Source: Solibacteraceae bacterium
Lineage (GTDB): Bacteria; Acidobacteriota; Terriglobia; Bryobacterales; Bryobacteraceae
DNA length: 32,103 nt
Assembly: GCA_026984795.1 (NCBI GenBank)
Contig: JALSRK010000070.1
Location: 1 to 32,103 of the forward strand
Reading direction: 5' to 3'
In this document: in pieces, positions 8,105 through 17,188 of the stretch
Layout: each line of letters opens with the position of its first letter
How positions within the stretch are numbered: position 1 is the first letter of the stretch
Program-made: the position numbers and the translations under genes
The notes under the pieces: model-generated
Told to the model about the DNA's origin: nothing
What the model saw: the letters and a program-made list of their open reading frames with translations, nothing else
The model's database searches: none

Positions 8105-8129
8105 TTTTCAAAAAATTACACCTTAATTT
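8095..8129 (+). repeat. 13-bp direct repeat, 22-bp period, in AT-rich island
   Basis: TACACCTTAATTT occurs at 8095-8107 and again, unchanged, at 8117-8129, exactly 22 bases apart (about two helical turns). The first copy overlaps the last codons and stop of the CYTH gene. The stretch is strikingly AT-rich against its GC-rich surroundings and ends about 95 bases before the next start codon. It may be a tandem binding site or an upstream activating element for the following gene. Confidence 0.55.
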
Positions 8130-8222
8130 CGGCACTTCCCGGAAACCCCACCTTGAGCTGCTGTATCCTGACAGTGAGACTTTCGAACTTCGTGTTCAGG
8201 AAGTAACAGGAAAGGAGCGCTG

Positions 8223-8669
8223 ATGATCGTAAGCGTAGTCATCCTCACCGTGTCAGTAGCGCTGTTCCTGTATTGGTTCCGCTATGTGTGTGCGCTGATT
8301 CTGAGCACGCGCACGGTGAGAGACTTCAGCCAAGAGATCGCGGCGCAGAACCAGCTTCAGTTCGCCGAGCTTCAGCGACGGCTCGCTCTAGCGAGCGGGA
8401 CGGAGCTGGAGTCGATCTATGCGGCGTTGGAGCGGGACTACGAGGCAGTCAACCGCTTGCTGGACGAGGTCGGGGATCTGCAGGTTGGTGGAGATTCCCT
8501 GGAGGAAACGATGCTGCGGATCGATTTCCGGATCATGCAGGCGGTTTACGCGGTGTCCCGGTGGTTCTCAGTTTCGCGCGCCCGGGCAGCCTTGGAGGAG
8601 ATGTCCGAGATTGTCGCCCACTTCGCCGACACTTGTGGGGAGAGGGCCGCGGAAGCGCGCAGCGTCTGA
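8223..8669 (+). CDS. Small single-helix membrane protein, function unknown
   Basis: A 148-residue protein with one N-terminal transmembrane helix (VSVVILTVSVALFLYWFRYVC, about residues 3-23), followed by a charged, mostly helical cytoplasmic part. AQNQLQFAELQRRLALA and IYAALERDYEAVNRLLDEVGDL have heptad-like hydrophobic spacing suggesting coiled coil. I do not recognise a named family. AGGAG lies 5 bases before the ATG. It is a single-gene unit: an AT-rich repeat region lies upstream and a strong terminator directly downstream. The layout suggests a membrane-anchored structural or signalling adaptor, but that is inference. Confidence 0.75.
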   Translation: MIVSVVILTVSVALFLYWFRYVCALILSTRTVRDFSQEIAAQNQLQFAELQRRLALASGTELESIYAALERDYEAVNRLLDEVGDLQVGGDSLEETMLRIDFRIMQAVYAVSRWFSVSRARAALEEMSEIVAHFADTCGERAAEARSV

Positions 8670-8688
8670 TTCAGTTAGGGAAACGAAC

Positions 8689-8728
8689 GGCGTACACGGC
8701 GCCCACAGGTGTGGTGTGCGCCTTTTTC
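8689..8728 (+). terminator. Rho-independent terminator
   Basis: GGCGTACAC (8689-8697) pairs with GTGTGCGCC (8714-8722), nine pairs including one G-U, and is followed at once by TTTTTC. The enclosed bases can also form an alternative stem, GGCGC/GCGCC plus CCAC/GTGG. It lies 20 bases after the stop of the small membrane protein gene and is the only clear U-tract terminator in the window. Confidence 0.85.
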
Positions 8729-8749
8729 TATATTCCCTAGAATGGTACT

Positions 8750-9745
<996 letters not shown>

Positions 9746-9748
9746 AGT

Positions 9749-10474
9749 TCACCGCCGCTCGCTTTGCGAGCCACGGGTTTTGGGCCCAGCGGCCCTGGCA
9801 ACCCGGCGATCCCGCGCCTTCTCGCCGGCCGGCTTCCGGAACCACGCGTAGCAATGGTTGCCGATACGGTGGGCGTAGGGAGAGCGAAGTAGAAGGCGAT
9901 CCAGGTACCGCACGGGAAACATCAGCCACCCCAAGAGGCCGTGGGCCAGGACCCGCCACCAGCGCCAGGGCAGCAGCAGTTTTGCGAACTCCAGCGTCAC
10001 CACGAACCAGGTAGCCGCCGGCCCGGTGCGCCAGCCCTCGGCGACGAGCTCCATCCCGCCCGCCAGCAACCGCAGACCGTCCGGGCTGAACCGGCGGAAG
10101 TCGTGCGGATACTCGTGGAATGGGTGGCAGAAGGGGACGACGACGTGAACGAAGCCGCCCGGCTCGGTGACGCGCTCCAGCTCCCGCATCACCCGTTCGG
10201 GACCGGCGACGTGCTCGAGCACCGCATCGCACTCGACGCGCCGGAACACCCCTGCGTGGAAGGGCAGGCGGTGGGCGTCGGCCACTACATCGACGCCGGG
10301 CGCCGCTTGGATGTCGAGGTTGACGAAGCCTTCGGGGCGGCAGCCGGCCCCGCCGACGTAGAGGTTCCAACGGCCGAGCGGCGCGCCGATCTCCTCAGCC
10401 GGGTTCAGAACAAAGGGCCGGGGCGGCGAGAGCCACTGCCGGAGCCTCTCCTTCACGAAAGCATTATGCGCCAT
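9749..10474 (-). CDS. Class I SAM-dependent methyltransferase
   Basis: A 241-residue protein of the Methyltransf_11 type. LYVGGAGCRPEGFVNLDIQ (38-56) is the SAM-binding motif I region, DAHRLPFHAGVFRRVECDAVLEHV (66-89) covers motifs II-III, and RELERVTEPGGFVHVVVPF is the post-motif strand. A hydrophobic, Trp-rich stretch near 160-195 (LEFAKLLLPWRWWRVLAHGLLGWLMF) may be a membrane-associating region. The tail is basic. It follows mnmA on the same strand with about 42 bases between and no clear ribosome-binding site. Position after tRNA-thiolation genes does not prove a tRNA substrate; motif I (GGAGCRP) is closer to lipid or sugar-type methyltransferases. Substrate unknown. Confidence 0.8.
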   Translation of the reverse strand: MAHNAFVKERLRQWLSPPRPFVLNPAEEIGAPLGRWNLYVGGAGCRPEGFVNLDIQAAPGVDVVADAHRLPFHAGVFRRVECDAVLEHVAGPERVMRELERVTEPGGFVHVVVPFCHPFHEYPHDFRRFSPDGLRLLAGGMELVAEGWRTGPAATWFVVTLEFAKLLLPWRWWRVLAHGLLGWLMFPVRYLDRLLLRSPYAHRIGNHCYAWFRKPAGEKARDRRVARAAGPKTRGSQSERR

Positions 10475-10516
10475 CGGCGTCCGGCGCCGCGGGGAGGCCG
10501 GGCCCCAACGTGCGTT

Positions 10517-11623
10517 TCACTCGATCCAGCCGCCGCCGAGCACCAGGTCCCCGTCGTAGAAGACCGCGGCCTGGCCGGGCGTTACCGCCCGCTGCGGCTC
10601 GTCGAAGCGGACTTCCACGCGGGCCGGATCGGGGGTGGGGATCAGCTTCGCCGGGGCCGCCCGGTGCTGGTGGCGGATCCGGACCTGGGCCCGGACCGGC
10701 TCCCGAATGGGCGGGATCGAGACCCAGTTCACTTCCCGGACGGTGAGTTCTCTCCGCAGAAGCTCCTCGGCCCGACCGACGACGACCCGCTGGGTCTCCG
10801 GCTCGGTCCGGATCACGTATAGAGGCTCGCCGACGGCCACCCCGAGCCCTTTCCTCTGCCCGACGGTGAAGCGGTGCACGCCGGCGTGCTCGCCGAGAAC
10901 GCGGCCCCGTGTGTCCACTACCTCGCCTTTCGGTTCGGGGCGCCTCCCGCCGCGCTCGCCCAACCAGGCGTCGATGAAGGCCGTATAGTCGCCGTTGGGA
11001 ACGAAGCAGATCTCCTGGCTTTCGGCCTTCCCGGCGACGGGAATGTGCAGGCGGCGGGCGTGGGCGCGGACCTCGTCTTTGGTCATGCCACCGAGGGGGA
11101 ACAGCGTCCGGCTGAGCTGCTGCTGGGTGAGTCCGAAGAGGAAGTAGCTCTGGTCCTTGGCTGGATCGACTCCGCGGCGGAGCTGCCAGCGGCCGGTTTC
11201 CGAATCGTGGTCGATGCGGGCGTAGTGGCCGGTGGCGAGGCGCGAGGCGCCGATGCCGGCGGCCAGGGTGAGAAACTTGTCAAATTTGACAATATTATTG
11301 CACAAGGCGCACGGGATCGGCGTCCGGCCGTGCAGATACTCCTCGACGAACGGCGCCACCACCTTCTGCTCGAACTCCTCCTCCAAGTTGATGACGTAGA
11401 AGGGGATTCCGAGCTGTGAGGCGACGGCCCGGGCGTCGTAGACGTCCTCCAGGGAGCAGCAGCGCCCGCTGCGGGCGCCCGTCTGCAGATCGGGGAACCG
11501 CCGCTGGTCCCAGAGCTGCATCGTCATGCCGACAACTTTGTTGCCAGATTCGCGCAACAGGGCCGCAGCGGTGGAGGAATCCACCCCCCCGGACATGGCG
11601 ACGGCGATCAGGTCCTCGGACAC
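10517..11623 (-). CDS. mnmA: tRNA-specific 2-thiouridylase MnmA
   Basis: A 368-residue MnmA, the enzyme that thiolates U34 of the tRNAs for Lys, Glu and Gln using ATP and persulfide sulfur. The PP-loop AMSGGVDSS is at 9-17. The two catalytic cysteines of E. coli MnmA (102 and 199) correspond to Cys108 in [10 protein letters not shown] and Cys206 in [11 protein letters not shown]. The C-terminal beta-barrel ends with [16 protein letters not shown]. Start is GTG, with GAGGAG 7 bases upstream. It lies 13 bases downstream of the cysteine desulfurase stop, so sulfur donor and thiolase are coexpressed. Confidence 0.96.
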   Translation of the reverse strand: MSEDLIAVAMSGGVDSSTAAALLRESGNKVVGMTMQLWDQRRFPDLQTGARSGRCCSLEDVYDARAVASQLGIPFYVINLEEEFEQKVVAPFVEEYLHGRTPIPCALCNNIVKFDKFLTLAAGIGASRLATGHYARIDHDSETGRWQLRRGVDPAKDQSYFLFGLTQQQLSRTLFPLGGMTKDEVRAHARRLHIPVAGKAESQEICFVPNGDYTAFIDAWLGERGGRRPEPKGEVVDTRGRVLGEHAGVHRFTVGQRKGLGVAVGEPLYVIRTEPETQRVVVGRAEELLRRELTVREVNWVSIPPIREPVRAQVRIRHQHRAAPAKLIPTPDPARVEVRFDEPQRAVTPGQAAVFYDGDLVLGGGWIE

Positions 11624-11636
11624 GGCTAGCTCCTCG

Positions 11637-12791
11637 TCACCGTCTTGCCGGCGCGACTTTGCGCAGGTGTTCGACGGCGGCCACTACCGCCTCGACCAGG
11701 GCGTCTACCTGGGCGGCGTCGTTCGCCCGGCCCAGGGAGAACCGGATGCTGGAGCGGGCCTGCTCCCTGGTGAGCCCCATGGCCCGGAGCACGTGCGAAG
11801 CCTCGGTGGCTCCCGACGAGCAGGCGGCTCCGGTGGCGACGGCGAAGCCCTTCAGATCCAGAGCGATGAGCAGCGCTTCCCCGCCGATGCCGTCGAAGCG
11901 GATGTTCGTGGTGTTGGCCACCCGGGGGCCGGTCCCGTTCACGGCGGAGCCGGGTATGCGGTCCAGGATCGACTGCTCGAGGCGGTCGCGCAGGGCCGCC
12001 AGACGGGCGATCTCCTCGCGGGCGTGCTTGCGTACCCACTGTGCGGCTTCCCCCAGGGCGGCTGCAGCGGGCACGTTCTGGGTACCGGGGCGGCGCTGCC
12101 GCTCCTGGGGGCCGCCGTAGAGGGCGGACTCGAAGGGGGCCCCGTTGCGGACGTAAAGGGCGCCGATCCCTTTCGGGGCGTACAACTTATGACCGCTGAT
12201 GGCGTAGTAGTCCCCCGGCGGGCCTGAAGGATCGAGCGGCAGGCGTCCCGGCGCCTGGACGCCGTCCACGTGGAAGGGAACAGCGGCCTCCTTGGCAATG
12301 GCGGCGATCTCCTGGACCGGCTGGATGACGCCCGTCTCGTTATTGACGTGCATGATGGCGATCAGCGCCGTCTCGGGCCGCAACGCCCGGCGCACGTCGT
12401 CCGGATCGACGGCTCCCGAACCGCCCACGGGCAGGTAAGTGGCGGTGGCGCCTTCGCGTTCGAGCTGGCCGACGGCGCGCATCACCGCCGGGTGTTCGAT
12501 CTGGGTGGTGATGATGTGCCGGCCGGTGACACCCACGTAGCGTACCGGGCCCAGAACCCCATGATTATTGGACTCGGTGCCGCCGCTGGTGAAGAAGATC
12601 TCCTTCGGGTCCGCCGCGAGCATCCGAGCCACCTGCTCGCGAGCGCGTTCCAGGCGGGTGCGCGCCTCCTGGCCGAACCAGTGGATGCTGGATGCGTTGC
12701 CGAAGTTCTCACGCAGGAGGGCCGTGTAGAGGTTCAAGACCTCCTTGGAGACGGGAGTAGTGGCATTATGGTCGAAGTAGTAACGCTGCAC
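11637..12791 (-). CDS. Cysteine desulfurase (NifS/IscS family)
   Basis: A 384-residue PLP enzyme that converts cysteine to alanine and a protein-bound persulfide. It shows YFDHNATTP (5-13), [12 protein letters not shown] (67-78), His100 in TQIEHPAV, the PLP-lysine Lys202 in [16 protein letters not shown], and the persulfide Cys324 in [19 protein letters not shown] replaces the more common VDAVQ. Start is GTG, with AGAGGG a few bases upstream. It is first in a unit with mnmA, which suggests its main client is tRNA thiolation; no iscU, iscR or suf gene is nearby, though a role in Fe-S assembly is not excluded. Two -10-like TAGAAT hexamers lie upstream (12833-12838 and 12844-12849, minus strand). 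Confidence 0.94.
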   Translation of the reverse strand: MQRYYFDHNATTPVSKEVLNLYTALLRENFGNASSIHWFGQEARTRLERAREQVARMLAADPKEIFFTSGGTESNNHGVLGPVRYVGVTGRHIITTQIEHPAVMRAVGQLEREGATATYLPVGGSGAVDPDDVRRALRPETALIAIMHVNNETGVIQPVQEIAAIAKEAAVPFHVDGVQAPGRLPLDPSGPPGDYYAISGHKLYAPKGIGALYVRNGAPFESALYGGPQERQRRPGTQNVPAAAALGEAAQWVRKHAREEIARLAALRDRLEQSILDRIPGSAVNGTGPRVANTTNIRFDGIGGEALLIALDLKGFAVATGAACSSGATEASHVLRAMGLTREQARSSIRFSLGRANDAAQVDALVEAVVAAVEHLRKVAPARR

Positions 12792-12802
12792 GAGCCCTCT
12801 CG

Positions 12803-12821
12803 CCGGCCGGCCGCCGGCCGG
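12803..12821. repeat. Perfect inverted repeat in the nifS leader
   Basis: CCGGCCGG, three bases (CCG), then CCGGCCGG: an 8-bp stem with a 3-base loop, within the 65-base gap between the divergent cysteine desulfurase and SAM hydroxide adenosyltransferase genes. It would be in the 5' leader of the desulfurase transcript if transcription starts near the TAGAAT boxes. A similar CCGGCCGGC hairpin lies before ymdB. Confidence 0.4.
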
Positions 12822-12856
12822 GTGCGGGTGAGATTCTACTTCGATTCTAACAGTCC

Positions 12857-13645
12857 ATGTCCAAACCGATCATCACGCTCACCACGGATTTCGGCGATTC
12901 CGACCACTTCGTGGGCACGATGAAAGGGGTGATCCTGAGCATCCTGCCCACGGCGCAGATCGTGGACATCAGCCATGAAATCACGCCGTTCCAGATCCCC
13001 GAAGCGGCCTTCGTGATCTCCCAAGCCTACCCATACTTCCCCAAGCGGACCGTCCACGTGGTGGTGGTGGATCCGGGCGTGGGGACGACGCGGCGTCCGA
13101 TCCTCATCGAGGCCGCCGGCCAGTTCTTCATCGGGCCGGACAACGGCGTCTTTTCCATCGTCATGGCGCGGGAGAAGTTCAAGGCGCGCCACATCACCGC
13201 CCGCAAGTATTTCCTGCCTGAGATCAGCAACACGTTCCACGGGCGGGACATCTTCGCGCCGGTGGCGGCGCATCTGCGCAGCGGGGCGCCGCCGTCGAAG
13301 TTCGGGCGTCTGATCAAGGATCCGCTGCGGTCGAGCTTCGGCGAGCCGGTGCGAACCGGGAAGCGGTTCTGGTCCGGCGCGGTGCTGAAGATCGACCGTT
13401 TCGGCAACCTGATCACCAACTTCCGGACCGAGGAGTTCCCCGAGCTCCGGGAGCGGCCCTTCGAGATGACCGCCGGCATCCAGCCGGTCACGAAGATGGT
13501 GGAGACCTACGGCGACGCGCCCCGCGGGGAGTTCGTGGTGGTGCCGGGCAGCTCCGGATATCTCGAAGTGGCTTGCAACCAGGATTCGGCGGCGAAGCGG
13601 ATCGGCTGTGGCGTGGGCGCTCCGGTGGAGCTGGTCGTCTACTGA
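12857..13645 (+). CDS. SAM hydroxide adenosyltransferase (DUF62 family)
   Basis: A 262-residue member of the family of S-adenosyl-L-methionine hydroxide adenosyltransferases, which hydrolyse SAM to adenosine and methionine and are related to fluorinase and chlorinase. Motifs are TTDFGDSDHFVGTMKG (9-24), VVVDPGVGTTRRP (69-81), IGPDNGVFS, FHGRDIFAPVAAHL (127-140) and IDRFGNLITNF. The Asp-Arg-His water-activating set described for the family is probably present (D72, R79 or R80, H128), though I cannot place it exactly. It lacks the fluorinase-specific insertion as far as can be judged. Its TGA overlaps the fpg ATG by one base (TGATG), pointing to translational coupling. Confidence 0.93.
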   Translation: MSKPIITLTTDFGDSDHFVGTMKGVILSILPTAQIVDISHEITPFQIPEAAFVISQAYPYFPKRTVHVVVVDPGVGTTRRPILIEAAGQFFIGPDNGVFSIVMAREKFKARHITARKYFLPEISNTFHGRDIFAPVAAHLRSGAPPSKFGRLIKDPLRSSFGEPVRTGKRFWSGAVLKIDRFGNLITNFRTEEFPELRERPFEMTAGIQPVTKMVETYGDAPRGEFVVVPGSSGYLEVACNQDSAAKRIGCGVGAPVELVVY

Positions 13646-14436
13646 TGCCGGAGCTCCCCGAGGTCGAGGCCGTGTGCCGGAAGCTGCGGCGGGACCTGCC
13701 GGGGGCCCGCATCCGGCGGGCGCGGCTGTTGCGGGCGGCCGAGCCGGGGCTGGAGAAGAGGCTCCGCAACCGCCGGATCGAGGGAGTGGAACGGCGGGGC
13801 AAGAACGTGCTGATCCGGCTGGAGGGGGCCGGCACGCTGCGCGTCCACTTGAAGATGACAGGCAATCTCTACGTCCGGCCGGACGGCGCCGGGCTGCCGC
13901 CGACAGCCCGGGCCTGGTTTGCGCTGGACGGCGGGCGGAGGCTGGTCTTCGACGACCCGCGGGCGCTGGGACGCATCGAGCTGCTTTCGGAGCCCGAGCT
14001 CGAGCGGCTGTGCGCGTCGCTGGGGCCCGAGCCGCTTTCATCGGCCTTCAGCCCGGAGTACTTGAAGGAGGCGGCGCGCCGGTCCCGGCAGCCCGTGAAG
14101 CTGTTCCTCCTGGATCAGGGCAAGATCGCCGGGCTGGGCAACATCTACGCCGCCGAGGCCCTGCACCGGGCGGGGATCCACCCGCGGCGGCCGGCGAACC
14201 GTTTGGCGAACCAACGGTTAGAGCGGTTGCACGGGGCGATTGTTGCGGTGCTGGATCTTGCAGTACAATCGGCGTGTAACGCTTACCGGGGCCCCGGCCG
14301 CTACGATTCCGCCGAGACGTTCCCCGTCGCCGTCTACGGCCGCGAGGGACTGCCTTGTCCCGCCTGCCGCCGGCCCATCCGCCGCATTGTGCAGGCAGGC
14401 CGTTCGACATATTATTGTCCCGGGTGCCAGAGGTAA
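13645..14436 (+). CDS. mutM: Formamidopyrimidine-DNA glycosylase (Fpg/MutM)
   Basis: A 263-residue Fpg, the base-excision repair glycosylase/AP lyase that removes 8-oxoguanine and formamidopyrimidines. The mature N-terminus PELPEVE carries the catalytic Pro1 and Glu2. RRGKNVLI holds the catalytic-loop lysine, HLKMTGNLYV the DNA-intercalating Met, and DQGKIAGLGNIYAAEALHRAGIHP the helix-two-turn-helix. The zinc finger is complete: C238-P-A-C241 and C258-P-G-C261. Start overlaps the upstream stop (TGATG). PELPEV rather than an Nei-type PEGPE N-terminus supports Fpg over endonuclease VIII. Confidence 0.96.
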   Translation: MPELPEVEAVCRKLRRDLPGARIRRARLLRAAEPGLEKRLRNRRIEGVERRGKNVLIRLEGAGTLRVHLKMTGNLYVRPDGAGLPPTARAWFALDGGRRLVFDDPRALGRIELLSEPELERLCASLGPEPLSSAFSPEYLKEAARRSRQPVKLFLLDQGKIAGLGNIYAAEALHRAGIHPRRPANRLANQRLERLHGAIVAVLDLAVQSACNAYRGPGRYDSAETFPVAVYGREGLPCPACRRPIRRIVQAGRSTYYCPGCQR

Positions 14437-14444
14437 GAAACCGC

Positions 14445-16316
14445 ATGCCACGCAGCAATTTCCACAACCGCGCCCAAGAATTCCGCGAGCGGTTGGGTGA
14501 GCGTGTGATCGTCGCCGACGGGGCGATGGGCACGATGCTCTACTCCAAGGGCGTCTTCATCAACCGCTGCTACGACGAGCTGAACGTGGTACAGCCCTCG
14601 CTGGTGAAGAGCATCCATGAGGAGTACGTCAAGGCGGGCGCCGAGATCCTCGAAACGAACACCTACGGGGCGAACCGGGGGCGGCTGGCCGGCTACGGGC
14701 TGGCGGACAAGGTGGTGGCGATCAACCAGGCCGGCGTGGAGCTCGCGCGTGAGGCGGCGGGCGAGAAGGCCTTCGTCGCCGGCTCGATGGGTCCGCTGGG
14801 CGCCCGGGTGGAGCCGCTGGGGACGGTCTCGGTGTCGGAGGCCAAGGAGATCTTCGGCGAGCAGGCCAGGGCGCTGGTGGAGGCGGGCGTCGATCTGCTC
14901 ATCCTGGAGACTTTTAGCGACATCGTCGAGCTGAGGGCGGCGGTCGAGGCCGCCCGGGAGGCCGCCGGAGAGGACGCCGTCATCGTCGCTGAGGTGACGA
15001 TCGACGACTACGGCCGGCTGCCCACCGGGATGAGCACCGAGGACTTCACCCGGGCGCTGAACGAGATGCCCGCGGACGTAATCGGCTGTAACTGCTCGGT
15101 GGGGCCGAAGGTGATGCTCGAGACCATCGAGAAGATGGTGAAGGCCGCCGCCAAGCCGCTGAGCGCGATGCCGAACGCGGGGCTTCCGGTGCGGGTCGAG
15201 GGCCGCAACATGTACCTGTGCTCGCCGGAGTACATGAGCCAGTATGCCCGGCGGCTGCTCTGGGCCGGGGTGAAGATCATCGGCGGCTGCTGCGGCACCA
15301 CTCCGGCGCACATCCGGGAGATCGTCTCCGAGGTCCGCAGCCTGCAGCCGGCGCACCGGCCGGTGGAAGTGGAGATCAAAGAAGAAGAAGCGAAGGCGAA
15401 GGCGCTGCCGAAGCTCCCGATGGCCGAGAAGTCCGGGCTGGGGGCGAAGCTGGCGGCGGGCAAGTTCGTGGCGTTCGTGGAGATCCTGCCGCCCCGGGGG
15501 ACGGACGCTGCGAAGGAGATCGCCGGGGCGCGGCTGTGCGCCGAGCACGGCATCGACTGCATCAACGTCCCCGACGGCCCCCGGGCGAGCGCCCGGATGA
15601 GCGCCCAGGTCACTTGCAGGCTGATCCAGGAACAGGCCGGCATCGAGGCGGTGCTGCACTTCTGCTGCCGCGACCGCAACATTCTGGGCATCCAGTCCGA
15701 GCTGCTGGGGGCACAGGCGCTGGGGATTCGAAACCTGATCTGCATCACGGGCGATCCGCCGCGGATGGGCACCTATCCCGGAGCCACTGCGGTGTTCGAC
15801 GTGGATTCGATCGGGCTGGTGAACATCGTCAACAACTTGAACCAAGGACTCGACATCGGGGGCAACCCGATCGGCTCGCAGACCTCCTTGCTGATCGGCG
15901 TCGGGGCGAATCCGGGCGCGCTGAACCTGGACGAAGAGGTGCGGCGTTTCGAGCAGAAGGTGAAGGCCGGGGCCGAGTACGTGGTGACGCAGCCGGTTTT
16001 CGACGTGACGTTGCTCGAGAATTTCCTGCGGCGGATCGAGGCTTTCCGGCTCCCGCTGATCGCCGGGATCTGGCCGCTGACGAGTTACCGGAATGCTGAG
16101 TTCATGGTGAATGAACTGCGGGTCCCGGTGCCGGAGGCGTTTCTGGAACGGATGCGGCGAGCGGGGAACCGGGAGGCGGCGCGGGCCGAGGGTGTGGCCA
16201 TCGCCCAGGAGATGGTCCGGCAGGTCCGTCCGATGGTGCAGGGGGTGCAGATCAGCGCCCCGTTCGGCCGCTATGAATTAGCGATTCGGGTAGCCGAAGC
16301 TATCGGGCCCCGATAA
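14445..16316 (+). CDS. Bifunctional homocysteine S-methyltransferase / 5,10-methylenetetrahydrofolate reductase
   Basis: A 623-residue fusion like Bacillus YitJ (about 612). Residues 1-300 are a Zn-dependent homocysteine S-methyltransferase domain: ADGAMGTMLYSKG (24-36), ETNTYGANRGRL, and zinc ligands Cys217 in GCNCSVGP and Cys282-Cys283 in GGCCGTTPAHI. Residues about 345-620 are a MetF-type FAD domain: GKFVAFVEILPPRG, NVPDGPRASARMS, HFCCRDRN and LICITGDPPRMGTYPG. A linker rich in Glu and Lys (EVEIKEEEAKAKA) joins them. The ATG was chosen over an in-frame GTG inside fpg because the fold begins here and AGAGG lies upstream. It supplies methyl groups for methionine, in the same operon as a SAM-consuming enzyme. 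Confidence 0.95.
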   Translation: MPRSNFHNRAQEFRERLGERVIVADGAMGTMLYSKGVFINRCYDELNVVQPSLVKSIHEEYVKAGAEILETNTYGANRGRLAGYGLADKVVAINQAGVELAREAAGEKAFVAGSMGPLGARVEPLGTVSVSEAKEIFGEQARALVEAGVDLLILETFSDIVELRAAVEAAREAAGEDAVIVAEVTIDDYGRLPTGMSTEDFTRALNEMPADVIGCNCSVGPKVMLETIEKMVKAAAKPLSAMPNAGLPVRVEGRNMYLCSPEYMSQYARRLLWAGVKIIGGCCGTTPAHIREIVSEVRSLQPAHRPVEVEIKEEEAKAKALPKLPMAEKSGLGAKLAAGKFVAFVEILPPRGTDAAKEIAGARLCAEHGIDCINVPDGPRASARMSAQVTCRLIQEQAGIEAVLHFCCRDRNILGIQSELLGAQALGIRNLICITGDPPRMGTYPGATAVFDVDSIGLVNIVNNLNQGLDIGGNPIGSQTSLLIGVGANPGALNLDEEVRRFEQKVKAGAEYVVTQPVFDVTLLENFLRRIEAFRLPLIAGIWPLTSYRNAEFMVNELRVPVPEAFLERMRRAGNREAARAEGVAIAQEMVRQVRPMVQGVQISAPFGRYELAIRVAEAIGPR

Positions 16317-16349
16317 AATTTCGATTAGGACAGCACTAACTATAGACCT

Positions 16350-16988
16350 GTGGCCACGGATCTTATCGAGGTAGACCAGGAGAACCCCTCCGAAGAGGCA
16401 GTGGCGCGCGCCGCCGAAATGGTGAGGCAGGGCCGGGTAATCGCCATTCCCACGGATGCGTTGTATGCGTTGGTAGCCGATCCGCTGAACCTGAACGCCG
16501 TGGCCAAGGTCTTCCAGGCCAAGGGGCGCGAGCCGAACCGCAGCCTGCCGTTGCTGGTGGCCGACCTGCTGATGGCCGAAGAGCTGGCGGCGGAGTTGCC
16601 GCCCCGCTTCTATCTGCTGGCGCGGCATTACTGGCCCGGCCCGCTGACGCTCATCGTCCCGGCTTCGGCGAAAGTTCCACTGAAAGTGACGGGGAACACC
16701 GGCCGGCTGGCCCTGCGGCAGTCGAAATCGAAGCTCGCCAACCGGCTCCTCGAAATCCTCGGGCAGCCGCTGATCTGTACCAGCGCCAACATCTCGGGGC
16801 AACCGACATGCCGGAGCGGGATCGAGGTGTTCGGAGTAATGGACGGCCGGGTGGATCTGGTGCTGGACGGCGGCCTGTGCGTGGGCGCGGGGGCGACCAC
16901 GGTGGACGTCACCGAGCCGTGGTGGCGGATCATCCGCGAAGGGGCGATTCCGGAGAAGGAGCTGGCCGAAGTCCTGAAAGGGCACTGA
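16350..16988 (+). CDS. Sua5/YrdC-family L-threonylcarbamoyladenylate synthase
   Basis: A 212-residue single-domain YrdC protein. The enzyme makes threonylcarbamoyl-AMP from threonine, bicarbonate and ATP, the first step of the t6A37 tRNA modification. AIPTDALYAL (32-41) is the substrate-loop motif, in which PTDTxYGL is typical; here Thr and Gly are both Ala. KGREPNRSLPLLVADL, HYWPGPLTLIVPA and CTSANISGQP are standard. The Sua5 C-terminal domain is absent, so it is the TsaC (short) type. Start is GTG, with no visible ribosome-binding site. It follows the MTHFR fusion by 33 bases. WPGPLT and SANxSG favour TsaC over the YciO paralogue, but the altered loop leaves some doubt. Confidence 0.87.
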   Translation: MATDLIEVDQENPSEEAVARAAEMVRQGRVIAIPTDALYALVADPLNLNAVAKVFQAKGREPNRSLPLLVADLLMAEELAAELPPRFYLLARHYWPGPLTLIVPASAKVPLKVTGNTGRLALRQSKSKLANRLLEILGQPLICTSANISGQPTCRSGIEVFGVMDGRVDLVLDGGLCVGAGATTVDVTEPWWRIIREGAIPEKELAEVLKGH

Positions 16989-17027
16989 GGAACCGGCGAA
17001 AACGGATGCCGGGCGGGCGGGTTCGGC

Positions 17028-17033
17028 TATGAT
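17028..17033 (+). promoter_or_regulatory. Candidate -10 element for the 6S RNA gene
   Basis: TATGAT lies 7 bases before the proposed 5' end of the 6S RNA, the right distance for a sigma-70-type -10 box (one mismatch from TATAAT). No good -35 hexamer is seen 16-18 bases upstream; the region is a GC-rich run (GGGCGGGCGGG). Only the -10 is claimed. Confidence 0.45.
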
Positions 17034-17040
17034 GGAAGAA

Positions 17041-17185
17041 GAAGGAGCGTGTCTGCAAAGCAGGTGTTGGACCTCTCGGTAAACTGATCCATCACCAAGA
17101 CAATGACAGGCCCGCTAAGCAGTGCGCGTTGGTGAGCAAGCTCCGGCCATAGAGGCCAAAGGAGAAGCCTGAAGACGCTCTGTGG
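17041..17185 (+). ncRNA. ssrS: 6S RNA
   Basis: 6S RNA binds the housekeeping RNA polymerase holoenzyme by imitating an open promoter. The 3' half contains TTGGTGAGCAAGCTC and GGAGAAGCCTGAAGAC, close matches to E. coli 6S (TTGGTGAGCATGCTC, GAGAAGCCTTAAAAC) in the same order and spacing. The sequence folds as a long rod: closing stem GGAGCGT (17044-17050) with ACGCTCT (17175-17181), CAGG with CCTG, a central bubble, GG(A)CCTCT with AGAGGCC, and a terminal arm TCACCAA with TTGGTGA. No credible reading frame covers it. Ends are estimated from the closing stem and the -10 box and may be off by several bases. It lies after the tsaC-like gene and before ymdB, not beside ygfA as in enterobacteria. 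Confidence 0.82.
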
Positions 17186-17188
17186 GCC

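Noticed and set aside
8095-8129. CRISPR or transposon end
   Set aside because: There are only two short copies with a 9-base gap, no transposase, no terminal inverted repeats and no further units.
14355-14444. Upstream GTG start for the homocysteine methyltransferase fusion
   Set aside because: It would overlap the zinc-finger end of fpg and add 30 residues unlike the family; the ATG at 14445 begins where homologues begin and has AGAGG upstream.
14380-14445. SAM or cobalamin riboswitch before the methionine gene
   Set aside because: Only 8 bases separate the stop of fpg from the ATG, so there is no room, and no conserved core is seen.
12836-15845. Long minus-strand frames opposite the SAM hydrolase, fpg and metH/metF-type genes
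   Set aside because: Composition-driven shadows over genes with complete motifs on the plus strand.
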